A stretch of DNA of 64,000 bases, taken from the NCBI RefSeq assembly GCF_001592755.1, contig NZ_LUKF01000019.1:248001-312000 (forward strand), in the 5' to 3' direction. Positions 18,161 through 26,777 of this stretch are shown piece after piece; position 1 is the first letter of the stretch, and every line of letters begins with the position of its first letter. Source of the DNA: Bdellovibrio bacteriovorus (GTDB lineage: Bacteria; Bdellovibrionota; Bdellovibrionia; Bdellovibrionales; Bdellovibrionaceae). The translations under genes and the position numbers were made by a program. Below the pieces are notes generated by a model that saw nothing but the letters and a program-made list of their open reading frames with translations, had not been told where the DNA came from and made no database searches.

Positions 18161-19645
18161 ATGAACCACATCTCTTTAAAAAGTCGCTTCCTGTTTGTGA
18201 CAGGCCTGCTGATCCTGATTGCACTGGTCACTAACATCCTGTCGTTAGATCGCTTGCGCTATCAAAACAAGGTTACTAGTGAAATTGGAGAAATCTGGCT
18301 TCCCGCCGTCAGCAAATCTGCAGACATCAATTTGAATCTTGTTAATTACCGAAAGCTCGAATTCAACCTTTTGGCGACCCAAAGTACGGATGAACGAAAA
18401 ATCATTCTTGAGGAAATGGACAGTCTTTTAGGAAACATCACGATTTATTCGAAGGTTTTAGATCCTTTACTTACGACTGATGAGCTTAGAAAGTCGTATG
18501 ACATTTTTCTAACTGCCTGGGACGAATACCAGCTTGAGAGCGAAAAGTTCAAAGAAGCGGTAGATAAAGAAGATGAATCAAAGGCAGAAGAAATCCTGAC
18601 TAGCAGTTCTCAAAAGGCTTTTTCACAAGCCTACGATGCTCTTAAAAAACTCTCTGACGATAGTTACATGATTGGAGTTCAAGACACCGAGAACGTAGCC
18701 AAAAGCTTCAAAGTAACAATGTATGCGCTGATTTCAATCGTATCATTTTGTATTCTTATTGGTGCGACTGCAAGCATCTGGAATATCCGTAAAGTTCAAT
18801 CCTCTTTAAAAAATGTCGCCGAAGGTTTAGAAAGCAGTTCCGAAACTATTCGCAGCCGGGCCCACGAGCTTGTCCAGTCCAGCGATCAGATTTCAGCAAA
18901 TTCCACTTCGACGGCGGCCTCACTAGAAGAAATTGTCGCCTCGATGGAAGAGCTGACAGCCACAGTCCGACAGAATTCTTTGAACTCAAACCAAGCTGCT
19001 GAAATTTCTAAAGAAGGTGAAGGCACGGTTCACCATGGGCAAATGAAAATTCAAGAGCTTATCAAAGTCATGAGTGAAATTTCAAAAAGCTCTTCGAGGA
19101 TCGGTGAGATCTTAACCTTGATTGATGACATCGCCTTTCAAACAAATCTTTTGGCATTAAACGCGGCCGTAGAGGCTGCACGAGCAGGAGAACAAGGAAA
19201 AGGCTTTGCTGTCGTGGCCGATGCTGTTCGTGCTCTAGCGCAAAAAAGCGCGGGAGCCGCTAAAGAAATCGGCGGACTTATCGAAGAGGCCACCACGAAA
19301 AGTAAAACCGGCGTTAACCTGGCCGCTCAAAGTGAAGAGTCGTTGAATGCCATCGTCGCAAATTCACACAAAGTCGCCGAACTCATTCAAACCGTCGCGC
19401 AGGGTTCTCACGAACAGTCTCAAGGCATTGAACAAATGAATAAAGCGCTTTCCGAGATTGATCGCAGCATTCAGGCCGTCGCTACCTCGATGGGTACGGT
19501 GTCGACTTCCTCAGAAGAAATGCAAAAACAATCGGAAGAACTTCATCGCATGATGAAAGACCTGCACGTCTTGGTTGGAAAAAACAAAAAGGGAAAACAA
19601 GAAGCAAATCAAAACGCAGACGAAGAAGATTCTTCTGCGGCATAA
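18161..19645 (+). CDS. Methyl-accepting chemotaxis protein
   Basis: 494 residues. TM1 at about 11-28, a roughly 150-residue helical periplasmic domain of the four-helix-bundle type, TM2 at about 187-206, then a long cytoplasmic coiled coil. The invariant hairpin tip [20 protein letters not shown] lies near residues 325-345, followed by [18 protein letters not shown]. No NWETF CheB/CheR-tether pentapeptide at the C-terminus. It clusters at a pole and controls CheA. A GGGAGG site lies nine bases before the ATG. Confidence 0.95.
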   Translation: MNHISLKSRFLFVTGLLILIALVTNILSLDRLRYQNKVTSEIGEIWLPAVSKSADINLNLVNYRKLEFNLLATQSTDERKIILEEMDSLLGNITIYSKVLDPLLTTDELRKSYDIFLTAWDEYQLESEKFKEAVDKEDESKAEEILTSSSQKAFSQAYDALKKLSDDSYMIGVQDTENVAKSFKVTMYALISIVSFCILIGATASIWNIRKVQSSLKNVAEGLESSSETIRSRAHELVQSSDQISANSTSTAASLEEIVASMEELTATVRQNSLNSNQAAEISKEGEGTVHHGQMKIQELIKVMSEISKSSSRIGEILTLIDDIAFQTNLLALNAAVEAARAGEQGKGFAVVADAVRALAQKSAGAAKEIGGLIEEATTKSKTGVNLAAQSEESLNAIVANSHKVAELIQTVAQGSHEQSQGIEQMNKALSEIDRSIQAVATSMGTVSTSSEEMQKQSEELHRMMKDLHVLVGKNKKGKQEANQNADEEDSSAA

Positions 19646-19661
19646 TTTAAAAGGAGAAAAG

Positions 19662-19967
19662 ATGAAAAAAACCACTTTGGTAGCAGCCTTGCTACTTATG
19701 AGTTCCGTGTCTTATGCAGGTGACTGCGTAATTACGATCGAACGCAAGGCTTGTGCCGGGAAAGAAACAGAAGCTTTCAAACCATACAATGGTAAAAATC
19801 CGACGGAAGAAACCAAGAAATTGGATTCTGCCGAAGCTTGTACAAAATGGGCTGAAAAAAGCTCTAAAATCGTGCGCAAAGGGACTTTGACTGAAAAGAA
19901 AGTCACAGGCAAATTCGATGGTGCTGATCTAGGTAAAACTTTTGCCGATAAGGCCGAGTGCAAATAA
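19662..19967 (+). CDS. Small secreted Lys/Cys-containing protein
   Basis: 101 residues from ATG 19662 (AAGGAG upstream), 16 bases after the receptor gene. Signal peptide 1-19 (cleavage after SYA). The mature protein is lysine-rich with four Cys (GDC, KACAG, EACTK and the penultimate AECK), enough for two disulphides. No family recognised. Co-transcription with the receptor and the terminator just downstream suggest a two-gene operon; it could be a periplasmic accessory to the receptor, but nothing in the sequence proves that. Confidence 0.8.
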   Translation: MKKTTLVAALLLMSSVSYAGDCVITIERKACAGKETEAFKPYNGKNPTEETKKLDSAEACTKWAEKSSKIVRKGTLTEKKVTGKFDGADLGKTFADKAECK

Positions 19968-19974
19968 TTTTTCC

Positions 19975-20006
19975 GGGGTTTTTCGAGCAGCGAAAGACCC
20001 CTTTTT
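19975..20006 (+). terminator. Rho-independent terminator of the receptor operon
   Basis: ggggtttttcg (19975-19985) pairs with cgaaagacccc (19991-20001) with one mismatch, followed by TTTTT. Confidence 0.8.
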
Positions 20007-20180
20007 CCCGCTTAAAGTCCTGTGCAATCTTTGGACGATTCGACCTAAGCCCCAAGTGAAATTCAGTCGAAATAGCTTTGTCCAAAACTTTTTCAATTTT
20101 CCCGACTTTCTGATTTTCTGAATTTTACCAACATTCCCAGATTGAGACAGCATTCCTGCGGCGTTTTGTAATGCTCGCTC

Positions 20181-20208
20181 TAAAGAGAATCCCAAAATTA
20201 GCCGATAT
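20181..20208 (+). promoter_or_regulatory. Sigma-28 (FliA)-like promoter of the Tad/Flp locus
   Basis: TAAA at 20181-20184 and GCCGATAT at 20201-20208 are separated by 16 bases. The FliA consensus is TAAA-N15-GCCGATAA. The expected start would give a leader of about 15 bases before the flp ATG at 20230, with AAAGGGGG as ribosome site. Attack-phase genes of Bdellovibrio are reported to use FliA-like promoters. Confidence 0.6.
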
Positions 20209-20229
20209 TGATCTAAAGGGGGAACATCC

Positions 20230-20412
20230 ATGAAGAAGTTTAAGAATTTTTCTAAGAATCTTTTGAAGAACAAACAAGGTCAAGGTGCGACTGAGTACAT
20301 CCTATTGCTTGTCGTTGTCGTGGCTCTAGTTGTTATGTTCAAAGATAGAATTAAGCAAACTATGGAAGGCAAAATCGAAGCTCTTTCTAGCTCGATCATG
20401 TCTGTTGAGTAG
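20230..20412 (+). CDS. flp: Flp-type type IVb major pilin
   Basis: 60 residues. A basic leader ends in KQG, and prepilin peptidase would cut G|QGATEYILLL, leaving Glu at mature position 5 and the EY pair typical of Flp pilins, then a hydrophobic helix (LLLVVVVALVVMF) and a short tail. Subunits are extracted from the inner membrane and stacked into thin adhesive Tad pili. First gene of the pilus locus, with a FliA-like promoter upstream. No prepilin peptidase gene lies in the window. Confidence 0.92.
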   Translation: MKKFKNFSKNLLKNKQGQGATEYILLLVVVVALVVMFKDRIKQTMEGKIEALSSSIMSVE

Positions 20413-20440
20413 TTTAATTCGCGTTTAATCGGGAGATTAA

Positions 20441-20632
20441 ATGACCGTTGAGTATGTCCTGTTACTATTCTGCGTGTTCTTCTTTGGGCTGAAAGCTTTC
20501 TTATCAGCCCCAGGAAATGCATTTCGCAATTCGGGCCCGATGTTAGGTGCTCGTATCGAACAACAAATTGCAACAGGCGACGGATTTAAACCACAAGGTG
20601 GTAACCACGTTCAATGGGCAGGTGACAATTGA
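20441..20632 (+). CDS. Pilin-like short protein lacking a prepilin leader
   Basis: 63 residues. The N-terminus MTVEYVLLLFCVFFFGLKAF looks like the mature Flp sequence (ATEYILLL): Glu and Tyr at positions 4-5 then a hydrophobic helix, but there is no basic leader or Gly for prepilin peptidase. GGGAG lies five bases before the ATG, supporting this start. The soluble tail (LGARIEQQIATGDGFKPQ) resembles no family that I know. It may insert directly as an unprocessed pseudopilin or act as an assembly initiator. Its stop overlaps the TTG start of the next gene. Confidence 0.7.
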   Translation: MTVEYVLLLFCVFFFGLKAFLSAPGNAFRNSGPMLGARIEQQIATGDGFKPQGGNHVQWAGDN

Positions 20633-20886
20633 GACACGATCCTCTTCGTAACCGAAAAGGTCAGTTCGTAATTGAAGCCGTTCTTTTGATGGTTGTCGGT
20701 GTGAGCTTTTTTATCTGGGGAACCAATCAGCTGCGTGAACAAAAGATTCTCGCCAAACTGATCGGTGGCCCTTGGGAAAAGGTCTCCGGCATGATTGAGT
20801 CGGGAGTATGGGAAACGCCGGATAAGGCGCGCGCCAATCATCCGAATCAGATCGACCGCTCACTGACTATCGATCCGAAAGGTTAA
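20629..20886 (+). CDS. Short pseudopilin with prepilin-peptidase site
   Basis: 85 residues from a TTG start overlapping the upstream stop (TTGA). Leader MRHDPLRNRKG, then the processing site G|QFVIEAVLL with Glu5, a hydrophobic helix to about residue 31, and a basic soluble tail. Translational coupling and the weak TTG suggest low, stoichiometric expression relative to flp. Probably a minor pilin of the Tad system. Confidence 0.75.
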   Translation: MRHDPLRNRKGQFVIEAVLLMVVGVSFFIWGTNQLREQKILAKLIGGPWEKVSGMIESGVWETPDKARANHPNQIDRSLTIDPKG

Positions 20887-20898
20887 GAAAGATTGGGA

Positions 20899-21543
20899 AT
20901 GAAAGCGTTCAAAAGAATACTTAAACCAGTGCAGAATGAAAGCGGATTGATCTCCGCTGAGTTCATTTTTGCCCTCGTGTTATGCGCAGGCATGTGCATT
21001 ATTCTTTTCGCTTTGAACTTCACTCTTTCAATGGCTGAAGTCGCTCAATACATCGCCTTTTCGGCGGCTCGAGCGCATGCTGCTAGCCATGTCGATCCGA
21101 CAAAACAACAGCAGCTCGCTAAAGACAAGTATAACGAGCTTGTGAACAACCCTACATTAAAACCTCTTTTCAACAGTTCCAACGACGGAGCCTGGTTTAA
21201 ACTTGGCGCTTTGGACGTGCGAAGTGGTCTTGATGGAAGTGATTTTAGCGGTGATTACAAATACACCGAAGACCGCGTTCCGCAGGTCGGTGTTCGCTTC
21301 GATTTTCAAACGCGCATTTTAAATATGAAAATCGCGTTCCTAGGTTCCACGGCCGAAGATCCAGACAGAGGATTTTCCGCTAAAGTAACAGGTCTTTTGA
21401 TTCGCGAGCCCACGCAGAAAGAGTGCTGGGAACAACAAATCAAACCTCGTTACTCAAATATTCTAAAACTTGATTCTCGCTATAAGGTGTTGGGCGGAAT
21501 CGGAGAGAACCAGTACACACCGATGGAGGATAACGGATGTTAA
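20899..21543 (+). CDS. TadE-like pseudopilin
   Basis: 214 residues from ATG 20899 (a TTG at 20893 is the alternative). The site ESG|LISAEFIFAL places Glu at +5, followed by a long hydrophobic helix and a 160-residue soluble domain with Cys near the C-terminus. The pattern fits TadE/TadF pseudopilins, which assist pilus assembly at the outer face of the inner membrane. Its stop overlaps the next start. Confidence 0.8.
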   Translation: MKAFKRILKPVQNESGLISAEFIFALVLCAGMCIILFALNFTLSMAEVAQYIAFSAARAHAASHVDPTKQQQLAKDKYNELVNNPTLKPLFNSSNDGAWFKLGALDVRSGLDGSDFSGDYKYTEDRVPQVGVRFDFQTRILNMKIAFLGSTAEDPDRGFSAKVTGLLIREPTQKECWEQQIKPRYSNILKLDSRYKVLGGIGENQYTPMEDNGC

Positions 21544-22013
21544 AAAAACAACGTCGTCCTTCCATCATCAATAACGAAAAAGGCATGGCGGTCTTTGAAA
21601 TGATCCCCATCATCGTCGTTATTGTTTTGTTTTTGAATTTTTCGTTGGGTTTTTTTGGCGCCATTCATACGGGTATTTTGAACTCGATTGCCGCGCGCAA
21701 CTACACTTTTGAAACTTTCCGCCATCGCGCGAACCTGACGTATTTTAGAAATTCGGACTTTAACTTTAAAGATATCGGAATGCGTTTCCATGGAACGACT
21801 TCTGAAAAAGTCCGTGGTGAAAAGTGGATTGCCTCCACTCGCCTGATTGATTTTATGAATTTTGATACTCGAGCAACGGTGTTTGACAGCAAGAGTGATC
21901 ACGAAAAGACCAGAGGGCTTGGCGACGGACGAAATCAAACTGTCGGTGCCAACCCGATCTGGATTAAGACTGCCTATGGTATCTGTTTGGATGCCAAGTG
22001 TGGCGGGTCATAG
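21537..22013 (+). CDS. TadE/TadF-like pseudopilin
   Basis: 158 residues. The leader ends NEKG and the predicted cut is G|MAVFEMIPII with Glu at +5, then a hydrophobic helix (VVIVLFLNFSLGFFG) and a soluble domain ending CLDAKCGGS, where two Cys may pair. The ATG at 21537 overlaps the TAA of the preceding pseudopilin by seven bases. This is the third gene in the locus with an intact G|xxxxE site after flp. Confidence 0.8.
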   Translation: MLKKQRRPSIINNEKGMAVFEMIPIIVVIVLFLNFSLGFFGAIHTGILNSIAARNYTFETFRHRANLTYFRNSDFNFKDIGMRFHGTTSEKVRGEKWIASTRLIDFMNFDTRATVFDSKSDHEKTRGLGDGRNQTVGANPIWIKTAYGICLDAKCGGS

Positions 22014-22026
22014 AAAGTAGGACGTG

Positions 22027-22941
22027 ATGGGATCTAATGAGACTCGAAATCTTTGGCTTTCGATTGCAGCAGGGGTTTTTGCAACCTTCCTGCTGTATAG
22101 CTATTCGCAAGAAAAGAAAGCCGAGTATGACAAACGTTACGGCACAACGAAACGCGTGGTCGTTGCTAAAGAAGATATCGCAGAGATGCAAACTATCTAC
22201 GATACGATGGTAGAAACTAAAGAATTGCCTGCTGACTTCATTCAACCGGATGCCATCACCATCCCAGATGAAATCATCGGTAACGTAGCCGCAGTTCCTA
22301 TTCGTAAAGGTCAAATGGTTGTAAAGAATAATCTTCTTACACCAGGCCCAGACACAGGTATCGCATTGCAAGTAGCACCAAGTAAACGTGCGGTGGCCAT
22401 TCCTGTGGATGAAGTTCGTGGTGTCGCAAAATTAATTCGTCCTGGTGATCGCGTGGATATTTTTGCCGCTGTTGACAGTGGTAAGGGTGTGAATCAACGC
22501 CGTGAAGTCTTTACGATGCTTTCTGACGTTGTCGTTTTGGCAACGGGTGTGAGTGTTATGAATAACATTCCACGTATGTTTGAGTTGGATTCAACAGGTA
22601 AGAACTTAACGCAAATCGCTTTAACTGGTGACACGAAGTATACGACGATCACGGTTGAGGCAACGCCGAAGGAAGCTCAAGACTTGTTTTACATCTTGTC
22701 GACAGCTCCAGGGAATATTTTCTTTGCTTTAAGAAATCCGAACGACAGAACCGTTCCGCCGCGCATGCCTAGCTCGACGGCTGAGTCTGTTGCCGGAAAA
22801 CCAATGGTATCGATGGATACGCCAGCGGCGCCTCCGATTGCGATGCCACAAAGACCCGTATATACACCACCAGTACAACAACAAAGAACTGCGCCTCCGC
22901 CAGCACAAAGACCGCGCACCAATGGATTTCAAACACTGTAG
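22027..22941 (+). CDS. cpaB: CpaB/RcpC pilus assembly protein
   Basis: 304 residues from ATG 22027 (AGGA just upstream). N-terminal membrane helix (about 7-22), then an SAF-type beta-clip domain (VVVAKEDIAEMQTIYDTMVE ... VPIRKGQMV) and the family block KRAVAIPVDEVRGVAKLIRPGD. A Pro-rich tail (about 255-304) is likely disordered. CpaB stabilises the secretin and links it to the inner-membrane platform. It precedes the secretin gene, as in other tad loci. Confidence 0.9.
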   Translation: MGSNETRNLWLSIAAGVFATFLLYSYSQEKKAEYDKRYGTTKRVVVAKEDIAEMQTIYDTMVETKELPADFIQPDAITIPDEIIGNVAAVPIRKGQMVVKNNLLTPGPDTGIALQVAPSKRAVAIPVDEVRGVAKLIRPGDRVDIFAAVDSGKGVNQRREVFTMLSDVVVLATGVSVMNNIPRMFELDSTGKNLTQIALTGDTKYTTITVEATPKEAQDLFYILSTAPGNIFFALRNPNDRTVPPRMPSSTAESVAGKPMVSMDTPAAPPIAMPQRPVYTPPVQQQRTAPPPAQRPRTNGFQTL

Positions 22942-22974
22942 ATGGGTCGACCAAGGGGAACGAAGGGGGAACAT

Positions 22975-24504
22975 ATGAGACGAAATATACTGACTGCAGG
23001 ACTGCTGTTAAGTCTCGCCGTGGGACCATACACAATGGCCCAGGAAGAACTCGTTGCTGAACCATCTTCGGCTGTGGCTGATGAAGGTACTGGCGTTTAT
23101 CGTTCCCGCAAATTCATCAACCTGACATTAGGAATTGAACAGGACGAAAAACTTCCGCCTCTTCCCGACAGCATTGAGTTTAAAGGTGATTTCCGCCGTG
23201 TCGTCACTGCGGCTTATGCTAAAGATCTCAATGTCATTCGTTTCTCTCCGAAAGCGGAAGGCTTTGCTACTTTAACTATTCATGACAAACGTAACGGCAA
23301 GGTCGTTGCGGAATTCCGTATTGACGTTAAGAAAAGCAAACTCGACAAAGTCGTGCGTGAAATGCGTGCTCTTTTGGGCGATATCGAAGGTATCAATATC
23401 AAGATCGTGAACAACAAAGTCGTTGTCGATGGTCAGATCCTTCTTCCAAAAGATTTAGCGCGCATCTTTAACGTCGTAAAACAATTCGGCGATCAGGCTT
23501 CTTCGCTAGTGACTTTAAGTCCCCTAGCACAAAAGAAAATCGCGGAGTTTATCGCTCGTGATATTAACAACCCAGAGATCGAAGTCCGCGCTGTGAATGA
23601 TAAAATCATTCTGCAAGGTTGGGCGAACAGTGATGAAGAGGCTAAGCGTGCTGAGATCATCGCGAAAACCTATCTTCCAGATATCGTGATTGACGCTGCC
23701 GAAGACGGCGGTCCGATCAAGAAGCGTCGTCCTTTGAATGATGGTGTTATCAACCTTATTCAAATTAAAGAGGCGGCTCCTCGTCCACCAGCGAAGATGA
23801 TCCAAATGGTTATTCACTATGTGGAGTTGAATAAGGACTACTCAAAAGCCTTTAAGTTCCAGTTCACTCCAGAGTTGGGTGATAACTCGCAGATGACTTT
23901 CCAAACCGGCGGCGACAGTCCGGGTGGAGTTATCAGTTCAATCACGGGAACAGTTTCTAACTTGTTACCTAAGCTGAACTGGGCAAAACAACACGGTCAC
24001 GCTCGCGTACTTGAAAGTACAAGTTTGATCGTTGAAGACGGTAAAAAGGGTGAGATCAAACAGGTGACGGACCAACCTTACCCGGTCATCGGTAAAGACG
24101 GTACACAAGGAACGGCGTTTGCCTCTGTGGGTATCGTGACAGCTATCACTCCATCACTTCTAGGTGAAAAATCTGGAAGCGTGAAAATGGACATGAGCTT
24201 TGAAGTGAGCAGCTTATTGGGTAATACGCCACTAGGTGCTCCGATCGTCAGTAAAAATCAAATGTCGAGTACCGTGACTGTTCGTGACCGTCAAAGTGCC
24301 GCAGTGGGTGGTTTGATCCGTAACTCCACTTCGACTGGTTACAATCGTCCGGCTGGACAAAAGAACCCGATCATCAGCCTTTATGCATCTAAAGATTTCA
24401 TCAAGCAACAAAGCCAGTTTGTGGTCTTTGTGACTCCAATTGTGAAGACCTCAGCGAGCTCGGGTGCGGAGCAAATTAAGAAGAAGTTCCGTTTACGCGA
24501 CTAA
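22975..24504 (+). CDS. cpaC: CpaC/RcpA outer-membrane secretin
   Basis: 509 residues from ATG 22975 (GGGGGA eight bases upstream). Signal peptide about 1-22. A BON-like/N-domain region (about 60-230: IEGINIKIVNNKVVVDGQIL, PEIEVRAVNDKIILQG) precedes the secretin domain (about 255-500) with LESTSLIVEDGKKGEIKQV, the VGIVTAITPSL strand and SSTVTVRDRQSAAVGGLIRN. The protein forms the ring through which the Tad pilus crosses the outer membrane. A 9-bp hairpin spans its stop codon. Confidence 0.93.
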   Translation: MRRNILTAGLLLSLAVGPYTMAQEELVAEPSSAVADEGTGVYRSRKFINLTLGIEQDEKLPPLPDSIEFKGDFRRVVTAAYAKDLNVIRFSPKAEGFATLTIHDKRNGKVVAEFRIDVKKSKLDKVVREMRALLGDIEGINIKIVNNKVVVDGQILLPKDLARIFNVVKQFGDQASSLVTLSPLAQKKIAEFIARDINNPEIEVRAVNDKIILQGWANSDEEAKRAEIIAKTYLPDIVIDAAEDGGPIKKRRPLNDGVINLIQIKEAAPRPPAKMIQMVIHYVELNKDYSKAFKFQFTPELGDNSQMTFQTGGDSPGGVISSITGTVSNLLPKLNWAKQHGHARVLESTSLIVEDGKKGEIKQVTDQPYPVIGKDGTQGTAFASVGIVTAITPSLLGEKSGSVKMDMSFEVSSLLGNTPLGAPIVSKNQMSSTVTVRDRQSAAVGGLIRNSTSTGYNRPAGQKNPIISLYASKDFIKQQSQFVVFVTPIVKTSASSGAEQIKKKFRLRD

Positions 24505-24518
24505 GATCTCGTAAACGG
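24489..24518 (+). promoter_or_regulatory. 9-bp hairpin spanning the cpaC stop codon
   Basis: ccgtttacg (24489-24497) and cgtaaacgg (24510-24518) are perfect complements around a 12-base loop that contains the TAA at 24502-24504. There is no T-run, so it may attenuate or protect the upstream mRNA. Confidence 0.6.
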
Positions 24519-24539
24519 ACCTCCCATTCCAGCCGATAA
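24512..24539 (+). promoter_or_regulatory. Second FliA-like promoter motif, before the fused ATPase gene
   Basis: TAAA at 24512-24515 and an exact GCCGATAA at 24532-24539 are 16 bases apart, the same spacing as the motif before flp. It would allow separate expression of the ATPase-TadB-YD part of the locus. Confidence 0.5.
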
Positions 24540-24553
24540 AGGAACTGGAGGTC
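24518..24553 (+). promoter_or_regulatory. Stem-loop sequestering the Shine-Dalgarno of the fused ATPase gene
   Basis: gacctcccattcc (24518-24530) pairs with ggaactggaggtc (24541-24553) with two mismatches. The right arm includes GGAGG (24547-24551), the ribosome site for the TTG start at 24558. Folding would hide it, suggesting translational control. Confidence 0.6.
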
Positions 24554-24557
24554 TGCA

Positions 24558-26774
24558 TTGGCTATTAATCCGAATTGTAATCTCATCGCAGTTGTTGGCG
24601 GTAAAGGCGGCGTAGGTAAGTCTGTCTTTGCGGCTAACTTTGCTTGCACGCTCATGAACGAACTTCGCTCTCAGGTTCTTTTGATCGATGCTGACAGTAA
24701 AAGCGTCGGCGATCAAAACGTGATCATGGGTATTAAGCCTCAGAAAACTCTGAAAGAACTTGCAAGCTTCCAAGGATCCTTAAACTCTCAACCAATGAAC
24801 TCTCTCGTAACAATGCACCAATCCGGTCTTGCTTACGTGGGTGCGGTTCGTGGACCTGAAGAATCTTTGACGATCTCTCCAGATCTTCTAGGTAAACTTT
24901 TAGAATTCTTCTCTCGTGCATTTAAATTCGTTGTTGTCGATGTCGGAACTGATTTGGGTCCCGCGCAGATGGCGGTTCTTCAAGAAGCAACGGCTATTAT
25001 GATCGTGACCAGCCCCGAGGTTCTGGTCGTTACGCAAACTCAACGTCTTATCAACGAACTTCTTTCTGCGACTTTACCAAAAGATATGTTCCAGCTTGTG
25101 ATTAACAAAGCTTCTCCGACAGGCTTGTCGCCACAAACTATTTCAAACCAATTGCAACTTCCGTTTTTAGGAATCATTCCTCAAGACGAAGCCACTTCGA
25201 TGATGGCTTTGCAAAAGTACACCCCATTTGTATTGGCCGCTCCGAAAGCGCCAATCACTGCGGCCTACTACGATGTCGCTCGTAAACTCAGCGGTGGTAT
25301 CTTACAAAGATTGAAATCGATTTCCCGTCCGAAGCCGGCTCCGGCTGCAGATTCTTCTTCGTCCGCTGCGGGTGCCGCTCTTCCAGTGAATGGAATGGAT
25401 CCGCGCACACTATTAAAAATTCGTGTGCATAATGAACTTATTAGAACTGTCGATCTTAAAAAACTTCTTCTTGATACCAAACAAGATGAAGGCAAAGAAA
25501 AAGAAATTCGCGAAAAAACAAAACGTGAAATCACGTTGATTGTGGACCGTGAAGCTCCAGACACTGCTCGTGATGAGCGCTCTAAGATTATTAAAGAGGT
25601 TTTGGAAGAGGCTTTGGGCCTAGGGCCTTTAGAAGATCTTCTTGCCGATGCCGATGTTTCCGAGATCATGGTGAATGGTTTTAGAAAAATCTTTATCGAG
25701 AAAAGCGGTAAAGTTCAGTTGAGTCCCGTGACGTTTACTTCAAACGATCACCTTCGCCGTATCATCGAACGTATCGTGACTCCACTGGGTCGTCAGATCA
25801 ATGACTCAACCCCTTACGTCGACGCCCGTCTTAAAGACGGTTCGCGTGTGAACGCGGTGATTGAACCTTTAGCGATTGATGGACCCGCGCTCACCATTCG
25901 TAAATTTAAAAAGGGTGGTATCACTCCAGAAAAATACGTTAACTATGGCAGTGTGACCAAGAACATGATCGACTTTCTTCGCATCTGCGTGGAAAACGGT
26001 CTAAACGTGGTGATCTCGGGTGGTACCGGTTCCGGTAAAACCTCACTTCTGAATATGCTTTCTTCGTTCATTCCATCTAATGAACGTGTGATCACCGTCG
26101 AGGACGCGGCCGAGCTGCAACTTCAACAGGAACACGTCGTGCGCTTAGAGACTCGTCCTCCTTCAATGGAAGGATCTAATGCCGTCACGATTCGTGATTT
26201 GATTAAAAATGCCCTGCGTATGCGTCCCGATCGTATCATCGTCGGTGAGTGCCGTGACGGCGCCGCCCTAGACATGTTGCAAGCCATGAACACGGGTCAC
26301 GATGGTTCAATGACTACGACTCACGCCAACAGTCCGCGTGAGTGTATCGCTCGTCTAGAAACTCTTTGTATGATGTCAGGAATGGAACTTCCCGTTCGTG
26401 CGATCCGTGAACAGATTTCGGGCGCAGTGAACTTGATTGTGCAGATTTCTCGTCTGTCAGACGGAAGCCGTAAAATCTTAAGCATCACTGAAGTTGCGGG
26501 CATGCAAGGTGATGTCGTGACTTTGGCGGAAATCTTCCGTTTCAAAGAAACAGGTTACGATAAGAATAGAAAAATCAATGGTGTCTTCCAGGCAACTGGT
26601 ACGATTCCAAGCTTTATCCAAAAACTAAGCGATAAAGGTGTCGTGATTCCTCGAGAGATCTTTGCCAATGATCCAACGACGAACACACCAGGCACACCTG
26701 CGTCGCAAAAACCACCTATCGCAGCCGCAATGCCAAAAATGCCAGGCGTCGCTCCGGTAAAGAAATCGGGATAG
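24558..26774 (+). CDS. cpaF: Fused CpaE-CpaF (TadZ-TadA) pilus ATPase
   Basis: 738 residues, TTG start with GGAGG six bases upstream. Residues 1-250 are a MinD/ParA-like domain (deviant Walker [11 protein letters not shown] at 14-23; [12 protein letters not shown]), as in the polar localiser CpaE/TadZ. An Ala/Ser/Pro linker (about 262-280) leads to a secretion ATPase domain: Walker [11 protein letters not shown] near 486-495, the Asp box region [11 protein letters not shown], and Walker [16 protein letters not shown] near 558-572 plus TTTHANS. It powers Flp assembly and possibly retraction. In most tad loci these are two separate genes; here they are one polypeptide, which would fix ATPase and localiser 1:1. 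Confidence 0.92.
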   Translation: MAINPNCNLIAVVGGKGGVGKSVFAANFACTLMNELRSQVLLIDADSKSVGDQNVIMGIKPQKTLKELASFQGSLNSQPMNSLVTMHQSGLAYVGAVRGPEESLTISPDLLGKLLEFFSRAFKFVVVDVGTDLGPAQMAVLQEATAIMIVTSPEVLVVTQTQRLINELLSATLPKDMFQLVINKASPTGLSPQTISNQLQLPFLGIIPQDEATSMMALQKYTPFVLAAPKAPITAAYYDVARKLSGGILQRLKSISRPKPAPAADSSSSAAGAALPVNGMDPRTLLKIRVHNELIRTVDLKKLLLDTKQDEGKEKEIREKTKREITLIVDREAPDTARDERSKIIKEVLEEALGLGPLEDLLADADVSEIMVNGFRKIFIEKSGKVQLSPVTFTSNDHLRRIIERIVTPLGRQINDSTPYVDARLKDGSRVNAVIEPLAIDGPALTIRKFKKGGITPEKYVNYGSVTKNMIDFLRICVENGLNVVISGGTGSGKTSLLNMLSSFIPSNERVITVEDAAELQLQQEHVVRLETRPPSMEGSNAVTIRDLIKNALRMRPDRIIVGECRDGAALDMLQAMNTGHDGSMTTTHANSPRECIARLETLCMMSGMELPVRAIREQISGAVNLIVQISRLSDGSRKILSITEVAGMQGDVVTLAEIFRFKETGYDKNRKINGVFQATGTIPSFIQKLSDKGVVIPREIFANDPTTNTPGTPASQKPPIAAAMPKMPGVAPVKKSG

Positions 26775-26777
26775 TGT

